39,470 nucleotides of DNA from an uncultured Eggerthellaceae bacterium (GTDB taxonomy: Bacteria; Actinomycetota; Coriobacteriia; Coriobacteriales; Eggerthellaceae): contig CAMOLA010000015.1 in assembly GCA_946618265.1 (NCBI GenBank), positions 1 through 39,470 on the forward strand, written 5' to 3'. Under the pieces are notes generated by a model. That model ran no database searches. It had not been told where the DNA came from and was given only the letters and a program-made list of their open reading frames with translations. The translations under genes and the position numbers were made by a program. Position 1 is the stretch's first letter, and every line of letters begins with the position of its first letter. Of this stretch, positions 25,209 to 31,854 are shown in pieces.

Positions 25209-26210
25209 ATGACAAAAGAATGCATTGTTCTCGATCACAGGGTTTCTACTGAGTTTTTCCGTAGGCTTTATTCTTTGGAACGGGCACCGCGTTTTGCGGT
25301 TGACTTGCCGGAAGATGCGAGTTTTGTATATAGAGAAGAGGACGTGTGGTCGCGGGCTCCCGCTTGGGTAACCCCTCGTTTTATGGATGGCAATCTCGAT
25401 AAATTGGGCGCGCTCGTGTTCGAGGAAGCTTTTCGAAGGCAATCGAAAACGCACGTTGCGCATCCGTGGGCGGGCTTTGTTCCGCGCAGCTCGTTTAATA
25501 GGGCTGGTGACGTGCTGATATGTGCGCCGGAGTTTTGTTACTTGCAGGCGGCGTATGGTCTGTCGGTTATAGAGCTAATCGCCTTTGGCTGCGAGCTGTG
25601 TGGGGTGTATAGCTTCGATAAGCATTCCGAGCGGGGCATGCGGCAGCGTGAAGTGCCGTTGACCACGCGGGATAAACTGGCGGCGTATCTCGAACGCGCG
25701 AAAGGTTGTCGAGGGCGCAAGAAGGCGTGCAAAGCGTTGCGATTCGTCGTTGATGGCAGTGCGTCACCAATGGAGACGTACGATGTGATGTGCTTGTGTT
25801 TGCCGTATCGTTATGGGGGATATGGGCTTGTGTATCCTGAGGTCAATGGGGAAATAGAGCTCGACGACCGCGCGGCGCGCATTGCTGGCGAGGACCGCGT
25901 GCGGGGCGACCTGTTGTGGCGAGATGCGCATTTCGATTTGGAGCATCAGGGGGCGTACGATCATTCTGATACCGAGCGATATTACCGCGATCGCGCTCGA
26001 AAGAACGGCTTGCGCGAAATGGGGATTGAGGTATACGAGTTGACCGCGCGCCAAGTCGATGACCTTCGGTCATTTGAGTTGGTGGCGTTGCGAATCGCTG
26101 GTTTGCTGGGCAAACGCATTCCCTCGGATAACCTTGGCGCAACTACTGGGCGTATGGCGCTTCGCCGTGCTCTGAAGGAGTGGAATTCGTCTTATGGGAA
26201 GCTGCGCTAG
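25209..26210 (+). CDS. Putative PD-(D/E)XK / AbiEi-like nuclease-fold protein
   Basis: A 333-residue protein. The N-terminal half is novel to me (VYREEDVWSRAPAWVTPRF, PEFCYLQAAYGLSVIELIA). The C-terminal part (about 190-305) follows the order of DUF559/AbiEi C-terminal domains: SPMETYDVMCLCLPYRYGG, then RGDLLWRDAHFDLEHQGAYD, then RDRARKNGLREMGIEVYELT. The E in SPMET and the D-(x)n-DLEHQG pattern would be the PD-(D/E)XK acidic and Gln/Lys positions. Such domains occur in Vsr-like endonucleases and in AbiEi antitoxin-type proteins, so it may be a defence or regulatory protein. Codon third positions are richer in A/T than in neighbours, suggesting transfer. AAGGGG precedes the ATG. Repeat arrays flank it on both sides and no partner toxin gene is adjacent. 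Confidence 0.65.
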   Translation: MTKECIVLDHRVSTEFFRRLYSLERAPRFAVDLPEDASFVYREEDVWSRAPAWVTPRFMDGNLDKLGALVFEEAFRRQSKTHVAHPWAGFVPRSSFNRAGDVLICAPEFCYLQAAYGLSVIELIAFGCELCGVYSFDKHSERGMRQREVPLTTRDKLAAYLERAKGCRGRKKACKALRFVVDGSASPMETYDVMCLCLPYRYGGYGLVYPEVNGEIELDDRAARIAGEDRVRGDLLWRDAHFDLEHQGAYDHSDTERYYRDRARKNGLREMGIEVYELTARQVDDLRSFELVALRIAGLLGKRIPSDNLGATTGRMALRRALKEWNSSYGKLR

Positions 26211-26454
26211 CGGAGCTTTGCGTTGTGAAGTTGCGGAATGTGTTGTGGCTTCATTTTCGAACGGAATCCACATCCTCGGCTACAACCGCATGCCTTGCGC
26301 ATAAAGCTGGTTTGGAATCGGGTTTGAGCGGGAAATTGCGCGCCTGGCGTGCGACAATACTGATAACGAATAAACCGCGAAGCCGTTGTATGACAATGCC
26401 GATTACCCAGAAAGCGCATCCATTTCCACGCTTTTGGCGCGTTATGCGGGTTGC

Positions 26455-26815
26455 GGGTGTCGAAAACACATCCGGAACCGTCGATTTGGCGCGTGGTCCG
26501 CATGAGAACGCCGCTTCCGGACGCGTTTCGCGGGACGGGCCGGTCGGAGCGGTTGCGTCTTCCCAGCTCAGGGGGATGCGCGCTTCCCCGGCTCGTCCGG
26601 AACCGCATATCCGGCGCACTGCGTCCCCGCCGATCGCGGGAAACGCGTCCGGAACCGCGCATCTGGCGCACCGCACCCGCCCGGACCGCGGGATACGCGT
26701 CCGGAATCGTGCATCCCATGTGGGTCATGTCGGGAATCAACGTTTTCGGACGCGTTTCGCGGGGTGACGGGCGCTCGCATGCAAGGAATCGACGCTTCCG
26801 GACGCGATTTGTGGG
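26455..26815. repeat. REP-like repeat array 2
   Basis: The motif of array 1 occurs at 26514, 26744 (variant) and 26795 (variant), and inverted partners at 26636 and 26688. The block at about 26712-26779 matches 24693-24760 in the same orientation with about nine mismatches in 68. Arrays 1 and 2 thus form long imperfect direct repeats about 2.0 kb apart around the nuclease-like gene. Confidence 0.75.
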
Positions 26816-27008
26816 AGCTTTTTCTTTCTCGAAACGCGATGACGCAGCTGCGGGCGACGGTTTGATAGTGCGAGGAAGTAGGGATGGGTAAGTGCCAGCG
26901 GCCGCGGCGGCAAATGCGGTGGCGAGGCGAGTGGCGTCGGGTTGGGAGCGATCGGCGTTGGGTTGCAGAGAGGCGAGCGGAATGTGCGGTAAAAAGGGCG
27001 GCGGGCGC

Positions 27009-27246
27009 GGCAATGAGCGCGATGGTGCGATTGCGAACCCAGCTGCGGACGCAGGCAGTGGCGAGCGCGGTGGCGTGGTCGCGAACCCGGCCGTGGACGT
27101 GAGCTGCGGCGCGAATGGTGGGTAACGAGTGTGATGGAGCAATCGCAAACCCAGCCGCGGACGCAAGCGGTAACGAGTGCGACGGCGCGGTCGCGAACCC
27201 GGCCGCGGGTAGTGGAGGATGCGATGGTGCGATTGCGAACCTTTGG
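27009..27246. repeat. 48-bp (16-codon) tandem repeat
   Basis: Units start at 27021, 27069, 27133, 27181 and 27223 (spacing 48, 64, 48, 42). The core reads GATGG(T/A)GC(G/A)AT(T/C)GC with AACCC(A/G)GC. Differences fall mainly on every third base. On the plus strand the unit encodes DGAIANPAAD-like peptide, and on the minus strand FAIAPSHSLP-like peptide. The array is interrupted by one frame change between units two and three. Confidence 0.65.
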
Positions 27247-27255
27247 TAATTCTTC

Positions 27256-27284
27256 TTGAAACTGGGATTTCGTTCGTTTACTAT
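27256..27284 (+). promoter_or_regulatory. Sigma-70-type promoter of the transaldolase-rho operon
   Basis: TTGAAA (27256-27261) and TACTAT (27279-27284) are separated by exactly 17 bases, in the A+T-rich stretch upstream of the transaldolase gene. Transcription would start near 27291, giving a leader of about 85 bases. Confidence 0.6.
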
Positions 27285-27374
27285 GCTTTCGTATCTTTCA
27301 TTTTCCCATCTAGGCATAGCACGCGCGCACTTGTCGCGCTTTCAATGCCGTCATGTCCCTTGTTAGGAGGACCT

Positions 27375-28061
27375 GTGAAGTTTTTCCTGGATACTGCCGA
27401 TTTGAACGAGATCGAAGAAGCGGCGAGCTGGGGCGCGCTGGCCGGCGTCACCACCAATCCGTCCCTGTATGCCAAGATCGGCGGGAAGCTTGACGATTTC
27501 CATGCTCACATGAAGCGCATCTGCGACATCGTCGGGCTGGAGTGCCCGGTGTCCGCCGAGAGCGTGGCGATGACGCGCGACGAGATCGTGGCCGACGGCC
27601 TGAAGCTCGCCGAGATCGCCCCGAACATCGTGGTGAAGGTGCCCACGATGGTCGAAGGCCTCGCGGCGACCAAGGAACTTGCGAAGCACGGGGTTCCCGT
27701 CAATATGACGCTGTGCTTCAGCGTGCCGCAGGCTATTCTGGCCGCCCGCGCGGGCGCTCGCTACATTAGCCCGTTCATCGGCCGGTTCGACGACATTTCC
27801 GAAGACGGCCTGGCTCAGGTGGGCGACATCGTGGCCGCGATCAACAACTACGATTTCACGATGAACACGTGCAAGGGCGAGAAGGTCGAGATCATCGCGG
27901 CATCCATCCGCTCCGCCAACCACGTCACGCAGTGCGCGCTCATGGGCGCCGACATCGCCACCGTGCCGTTCGGCGTGCTGAAGAAGATGGTGCAGCATCC
28001 GCTGACCGACCGCGGCCTTGATTCCTTCATGAAGGACTGGGAGAAAGTGCAGAACGCATAA
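27375..28061 (+). CDS. tal: Transaldolase (short TalC/FSA-type)
   Basis: A 228-residue class I aldolase-fold enzyme of the pentose phosphate pathway. FLDTADLNEI is the N-terminal family signature, TTNPSL follows, the Schiff-base Lys lies in NIVVKVP (about residue 80), and RYISPFIGRFDD forms the active-site rim. The Phe in SPF, where fructose-6-phosphate aldolases have Tyr, favours transaldolase activity. Translation starts at GTG with AGGAGG five bases upstream (27365-27370). Its TAA is directly followed by the ATG of rho, so the two genes form an operon. Pairing of this gene with rho is a syntenic arrangement known from Gram-positive bacteria. Confidence 0.93.
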   Translation: MKFFLDTADLNEIEEAASWGALAGVTTNPSLYAKIGGKLDDFHAHMKRICDIVGLECPVSAESVAMTRDEIVADGLKLAEIAPNIVVKVPTMVEGLAATKELAKHGVPVNMTLCFSVPQAILAARAGARYISPFIGRFDDISEDGLAQVGDIVAAINNYDFTMNTCKGEKVEIIAASIRSANHVTQCALMGADIATVPFGVLKKMVQHPLTDRGLDSFMKDWEKVQNA

Positions 28062-29942
28062 ATGGCAGAGGAAACGATCGAAGTGCAGGAGGCGCAGGCC
28101 CCCGAAACCGAGCAGCCGCGCCGCCGCGTGCGCCGTTCGACCAAGGCGGCCGAAGCTCCGGCCGAAAAGGAAGGCAAGCCGGCAGCCGACGAGGCGCCTG
28201 CGAAGCGGACGACCCGCACGCGCAAGAAGGCCGACGCGGCCGAAGCGCCGGCTGCTGCGAGCGATGCGCCCGAGGGCGCCGAGGCCGAAAAGCCCAAGCG
28301 CCGCGGTCGCCCGCGCAAAGTCGCGGACGACGCGAAGGCGAGCGAGCCTGCGGCCGAGACAGCCGAGAAGACGGAGAAATCCGAGGCTCCCGAGGCGACG
28401 GCCAAACCGCGTCGCACGCGGCGGAAGACGATTTCGACCGACGCCGCGCAGGACGAGGGCGCGCAGCCTGCCAAGGCCGAAGGCGCCGACGCGGCCGACA
28501 AGCCCGAAGCTGCCGACAAGGGCGACAAGGCCGAGAAGCGTCCACAGCGGCAGCAACAGCAGCAGGGCCGCCAGCAGCGCAACAACGCGCAGAACTACAA
28601 CAACAACCAGCGCAACAACCGGCATCAACGCCGCCAGCGCAACAACCGCGAAATTGAGCCCAGCGTCACGCGCGAGGAGCTGGCGGAGCTCAAGGTCGCC
28701 GAGCTGCGCGAGCGCGCCGCCGCGCTCGAACTCGACGTGACGGGCATGAAGAAGGCCGAGCTCGTCGAGGCCGTGTTCGACGCGAGCGTCAAGGCCGAGG
28801 GCTTCCTCGAGGTCGCCGGCATCCTGGACATCCTTTCGGACGGCTACGGGTTCCTGCGCACGACGAGCTATCTTCCCGGCGAGACCGATTGCTATGTGGG
28901 CACGTCGCTCATCAAGCGCAACGGCCTGCGCAAGGGCGACTACGTCGAGGGCACCACGCGCCCCGCGCGCGACAACGAGAAGTTCGCCGCCATCCAGAAG
29001 ATTTCGCGCGTCAACGGCGTGCCCATCGACCAGCTGGCGGGCCGCGCGCGTTTTGCCGACCTGACGCCGATCTACCCGTCCGAGCGCTTGGTGATGGAGC
29101 ACGGCAAGCAGACCACGACGGCGCGCGTCATCGACCTGGTCGCGCCCATCGGCAAGGGCCAGCGCGGCCTCATCGTGTCGCCGCCGAAGGCCGGCAAGAC
29201 CACCATCCTCAAAGACATCGCGGCCGCCATCAGCGCCAACAATCCCGAAGTGCACCTGATGTGCCTGCTCGTGGACGAGCGTCCCGAGGAAGTCACCGAC
29301 ATGCAGCGTTCCATCAAGGGCGAGGTCATCTCGTCGACGTTCGACATGCCGGCCGACAACCACATCGCCGTTGCCGAGATGGTCATCGAGCGCGCGAAGC
29401 GGCTCGTCGAGAAGGGCGAGGACGTCGTCATCCTGCTCGATTCCATCACGCGCCTTGCGCGTGCGTACAACCTGGCGCAGCCCGCGTCGGGGCGCGTGCT
29501 TTCGGGCGGCGTCGATTCCACGGCGCTTTACCCGCCCAAGCGCTTCCTCGGCGCCGCGCGCAACATCGAAAATGGCGGCTCGCTCACCATCCTGGCCTCG
29601 GCGCTCATCGAGACGGGGTCGAAGATGGACGAGGTCATCTTCGAGGAATTCAAGGGCACGGGCAACATGGAGCTTCGCCTGGACCGCCAGCTCGCGGATA
29701 GGCGCATCTTCCCGGCCATCGACCCGGTGTCGTCGGGCACGCGCAAGGAAGAGCTGCTGCTCGACAGCCAGCTCGCGCCGCTCATCTGGGCGGTTCGCCG
29801 CTTGCTGGCCAACATGAACAACACCGAGCGTGCGATGGACATGCTGATCAAGTCGATTCGCCAGACGGACAACAACGAGGAGTTCCTGCTGCGCACCGCT
29901 CGCAAGGCGCAGCATAGCAAGAGCGAAACCTTCGAGCTGTAA
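28062..29942 (+). CDS. rho: Transcription termination factor Rho with long disordered N-terminal extension
   Basis: A 626-residue hexameric RNA helicase. Residues 1-197 form an extension: first Ala/Glu/Lys/Pro-rich with an RGRPRK AT-hook-like word at 81-86, then a Gln/Asn/Arg-rich stretch (163-197, RQQQQQGRQQ and NNNQRNNRHQ). A Rho_N helical domain (about 203-243), the cold-shock-like RNA-binding domain (about 250-320, GYGFLR) and the ATPase core follow. The P-loop is SPPKAGKTT (373-381), and CLLVDERPEEVTDM and ILLDSITRLARAYN mark the Walker B and Q-loop regions. Actinobacterial Rho proteins commonly carry such extensions, which aid RNA binding. The start directly follows the transaldolase stop. 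Confidence 0.96.
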   Translation: MAEETIEVQEAQAPETEQPRRRVRRSTKAAEAPAEKEGKPAADEAPAKRTTRTRKKADAAEAPAAASDAPEGAEAEKPKRRGRPRKVADDAKASEPAAETAEKTEKSEAPEATAKPRRTRRKTISTDAAQDEGAQPAKAEGADAADKPEAADKGDKAEKRPQRQQQQQGRQQRNNAQNYNNNQRNNRHQRRQRNNREIEPSVTREELAELKVAELRERAAALELDVTGMKKAELVEAVFDASVKAEGFLEVAGILDILSDGYGFLRTTSYLPGETDCYVGTSLIKRNGLRKGDYVEGTTRPARDNEKFAAIQKISRVNGVPIDQLAGRARFADLTPIYPSERLVMEHGKQTTTARVIDLVAPIGKGQRGLIVSPPKAGKTTILKDIAAAISANNPEVHLMCLLVDERPEEVTDMQRSIKGEVISSTFDMPADNHIAVAEMVIERAKRLVEKGEDVVILLDSITRLARAYNLAQPASGRVLSGGVDSTALYPPKRFLGAARNIENGGSLTILASALIETGSKMDEVIFEEFKGTGNMELRLDRQLADRRIFPAIDPVSSGTRKEELLLDSQLAPLIWAVRRLLANMNNTERAMDMLIKSIRQTDNNEEFLLRTARKAQHSKSETFEL

Positions 29943-30013
29943 CGGACCCGACGAGAGGGACGACATCGGGTCTGGGACGGGCAGCCGGGCTGCCTGTTCG
30001 AAAGGCCGATAAC

Positions 30014-30040
30014 GGGCCAAGCAACCTGGTTGCTTGGCCC
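30014..30040 (+). terminator. Perfect 27-nt palindrome between rho and sppA
   Basis: GGGCCAAGCAACC and GGTTGCTTGGCCC are perfect 13-base arms around one T. No T-run follows, so it is a stable hairpin rather than a clear intrinsic terminator. A smaller GGCAGC/GCTGCC hairpin precedes it at about 29980-29995. Both lie in the 120-base gap after rho. Confidence 0.5.
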
Positions 30041-30062
30041 ATCGATGGAAATGGAGAAGCAT

Positions 30063-31643
30063 ATGCCGACCGATAATCCGTGGAACAACGTTCAGGGTTC
30101 CGGCGACGTGCCGGTTTCGAATGCGGCGGGCGATTCGCGGCAACAGCAGGTTTACGGCGTCCCGTCAGCGCAGCGCGGGTCGGAGGACGCGCAGGCTCGG
30201 CAATCGCAGGCACAATCCCAGCAAGCCGGCGTTGCGGCCGAAGCGAACGTGCAGCAGTCGGCAGCGCAGGTCACGCAGCAACCAGTGAATCAGGCCGCGC
30301 AGCAAGTGGGCCAACAGCCAGCCGCGCAGGCTGCACAGCAGGCGGGCCAACAGCCAGCCGCGCAGGCCGCAGCGCAAACCGCGCAGCAATTCCAGCAGCA
30401 ACAAGCGGGCGCGGCGCAAGCCGCCCAACAGCAATGGCAAGTCCGCCAGCAGCAGCCCGCACAGCAGCAGACAGCGCCGGGGGCGCAGCAACCGAGTGCG
30501 CAGCAGCAGGCGGCATCGGTCGCACAGCAGCAGGCAATGCCGGGAGCGCAGCAACAAGCCGCGTCGGGCGCGCAGCAGCGCCATCGGCAACAACCGGCGG
30601 GAGGCGCTCAGCAGCATTGGCAGGCCGGCCAGCAGTACCAGACCAACCAGCAGCAAACAATGCCTCCGAGCCAGGGCGCTTATGCGACAAGCGTGCCGTA
30701 CCAGCCCGCGCCGCCGCAGAAAAAGGGTCACGGGTGGATCGTCGCGATCGTCATCATCGTGTGCCTGTTCGCGTTCAGCGCCTTCGCCGTGAAATCGTGC
30801 ACGGACGCCATGGCGACGCTGCCGACGACGAGCTCGAGCTCGGGTCTCGAAGACCTATCCGGCGACACGATCGGCATCATCAACCTCGATGGCACCATTC
30901 AGTACGACGGCAGCCTGTGCAGCCCCGAGGGCCTGAAGGAGATGCTCGACAAAGCGCAGGAGAGCAGCCACATCAAGGCCATCGTGCTGCGCGTGAATTC
31001 GGGCGGCGGCGTGGCGACGGCCGGCGAGGAGATGGCCGAGTACCTGCGTCAGTTCGAAAAACCCGTCGTGGTGTCGAGCGCGTCGATCAACGCGAGCGCT
31101 GCGTACGAGATTTCCGCCCAGGCCGACTACATCTACGTCGCGAAATCGACCGAGATCGGTTCGATCGGCACGGCCATGGAGCTCACGGATCTTTCCGGCC
31201 TGTTCGAGAAGCTCGGCATCAGCATGGACACCATCACGTCCGCCGACAGCAAGGATTCCTCGTATGGGTACCGTCCGCTCACCGACGACGAGCGCGCGTA
31301 CTACCAGAAGATGGTCGACCAGATCAATGACATGTTCATCGAGAACGTCGTCGTCGGCCGCAAGATGGACGAGAAAGACGTGCGCAAACTGGCGACGGGC
31401 CTCGTCTTCACGGGCGTCGACGCCGTGGACAACGGGCTGGCCGATGCCATCGGCACGCGCGAGGACGCCATCAAGAAGGCCGCCGAGCTCGCCGGCGTGA
31501 CGGATTACGACACGACGAACCTGGTTTTGCCGAGCTACGACATCTCGAGTCTGGCCTACCTGTTCGGCGACGCCTCGTCTTCGACCGACGAGCTGGTCGC
31601 CGCCCTGCGCGAGCTGCAGGAGAACCAGAACCGCACCAAATAA
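30063..31643 (+). CDS. sppA: SppA-like signal peptide peptidase (S49) with Gln/Ala-rich N-terminus
   Basis: A 526-residue membrane protease. Residues 1-220 are a cytoplasmic low-complexity region dominated by Gln and Ala (for example QQPAAQAAQQAGQQPAAQA). One transmembrane helix follows (about 224-243, GWIVAIVIIVCLFAFSAFAV). The S49 domain begins near 268 (IGIINLDGTIQYDG), and VNSGGG lies in the substrate cleft. The catalytic Ser is about residue 345 in NASAAYEIS, where the usual ASGGYY has AA in place of GG. The general-base Lys is about 397 in SADSKDSS. It should cleave membrane-retained signal peptides. GGAG is six bases before the ATG. The strong terminator at 31661-31693 closes the gene. 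Confidence 0.9.
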   Translation: MPTDNPWNNVQGSGDVPVSNAAGDSRQQQVYGVPSAQRGSEDAQARQSQAQSQQAGVAAEANVQQSAAQVTQQPVNQAAQQVGQQPAAQAAQQAGQQPAAQAAAQTAQQFQQQQAGAAQAAQQQWQVRQQQPAQQQTAPGAQQPSAQQQAASVAQQQAMPGAQQQAASGAQQRHRQQPAGGAQQHWQAGQQYQTNQQQTMPPSQGAYATSVPYQPAPPQKKGHGWIVAIVIIVCLFAFSAFAVKSCTDAMATLPTTSSSSGLEDLSGDTIGIINLDGTIQYDGSLCSPEGLKEMLDKAQESSHIKAIVLRVNSGGGVATAGEEMAEYLRQFEKPVVVSSASINASAAYEISAQADYIYVAKSTEIGSIGTAMELTDLSGLFEKLGISMDTITSADSKDSSYGYRPLTDDERAYYQKMVDQINDMFIENVVVGRKMDEKDVRKLATGLVFTGVDAVDNGLADAIGTREDAIKKAAELAGVTDYDTTNLVLPSYDISSLAYLFGDASSSTDELVAALRELQENQNRTK

Positions 31644-31660
31644 TCCTGCAGGTAATTTGA

Positions 31661-31693
31661 CGGGCTGGCATCGCGGGGTGCCAGCCCGTTTTT
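31661..31693 (+). terminator. Rho-independent terminator of sppA
   Basis: CGGGCTGGCA (31661-31670) pairs with TGCCAGCCCG (31679-31688), then TTTTT. A TATAAT at 31701-31706 just after it could be the -10 of the next gene, but no clear -35 is seen. Confidence 0.9.
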
Positions 31694-31854
31694 GTCGCTA
31701 TATAATGGTTCGATGCTTTCGAAGCCGTCGAGCGGCGCGGAAGGGGGCCATTTCCTTTCGCGTTGGCAATGGCATGGCGAAAAGGGGAGGTCCCTTTCTT
31801 CGCGCATCGGGACGGCGATCGGGAGATATTAGGTTAGCGCGAATGGAGTACACG

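Larger units (their letters stand above)
26211..27374. other. Repeat-rich non-coding region 3' of the nuclease-like gene
   Basis: The region includes repeat array 2 (26455-26815), the 48-bp tandem array (27009-27246) and the transaldolase promoter (27256-27284). Long frames on the minus strand through it are low-complexity and share repeated phrases with frames across array 1, so they reflect the repeats. Confidence 0.6.

Noticed and set aside
23817..25463. A 548-codon minus-strand ORF across the repeat region
   Set aside because: Its translation is Arg/Pro/Ala low-complexity text that repeats with the DNA array, it runs antisense over the nuclease-like gene start, and it has no family features.
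24222..26815. CRISPR array
   Set aside because: The repeats are interspersed in both orientations at irregular distances, spacers are not uniform in length, and no cas gene is present.
26207..27166. A 319-codon minus-strand ORF through array 2 and the 48-bp repeat
   Set aside because: It shares repeated phrases with the frame over array 1, has no ribosome site, and changes character abruptly; it reflects repeats in G+C-rich DNA.
27363..30143. A 926-codon minus-strand ORF opposite transaldolase and rho
   Set aside because: It is antisense to two certain housekeeping genes; long antisense frames are expected at this base composition.
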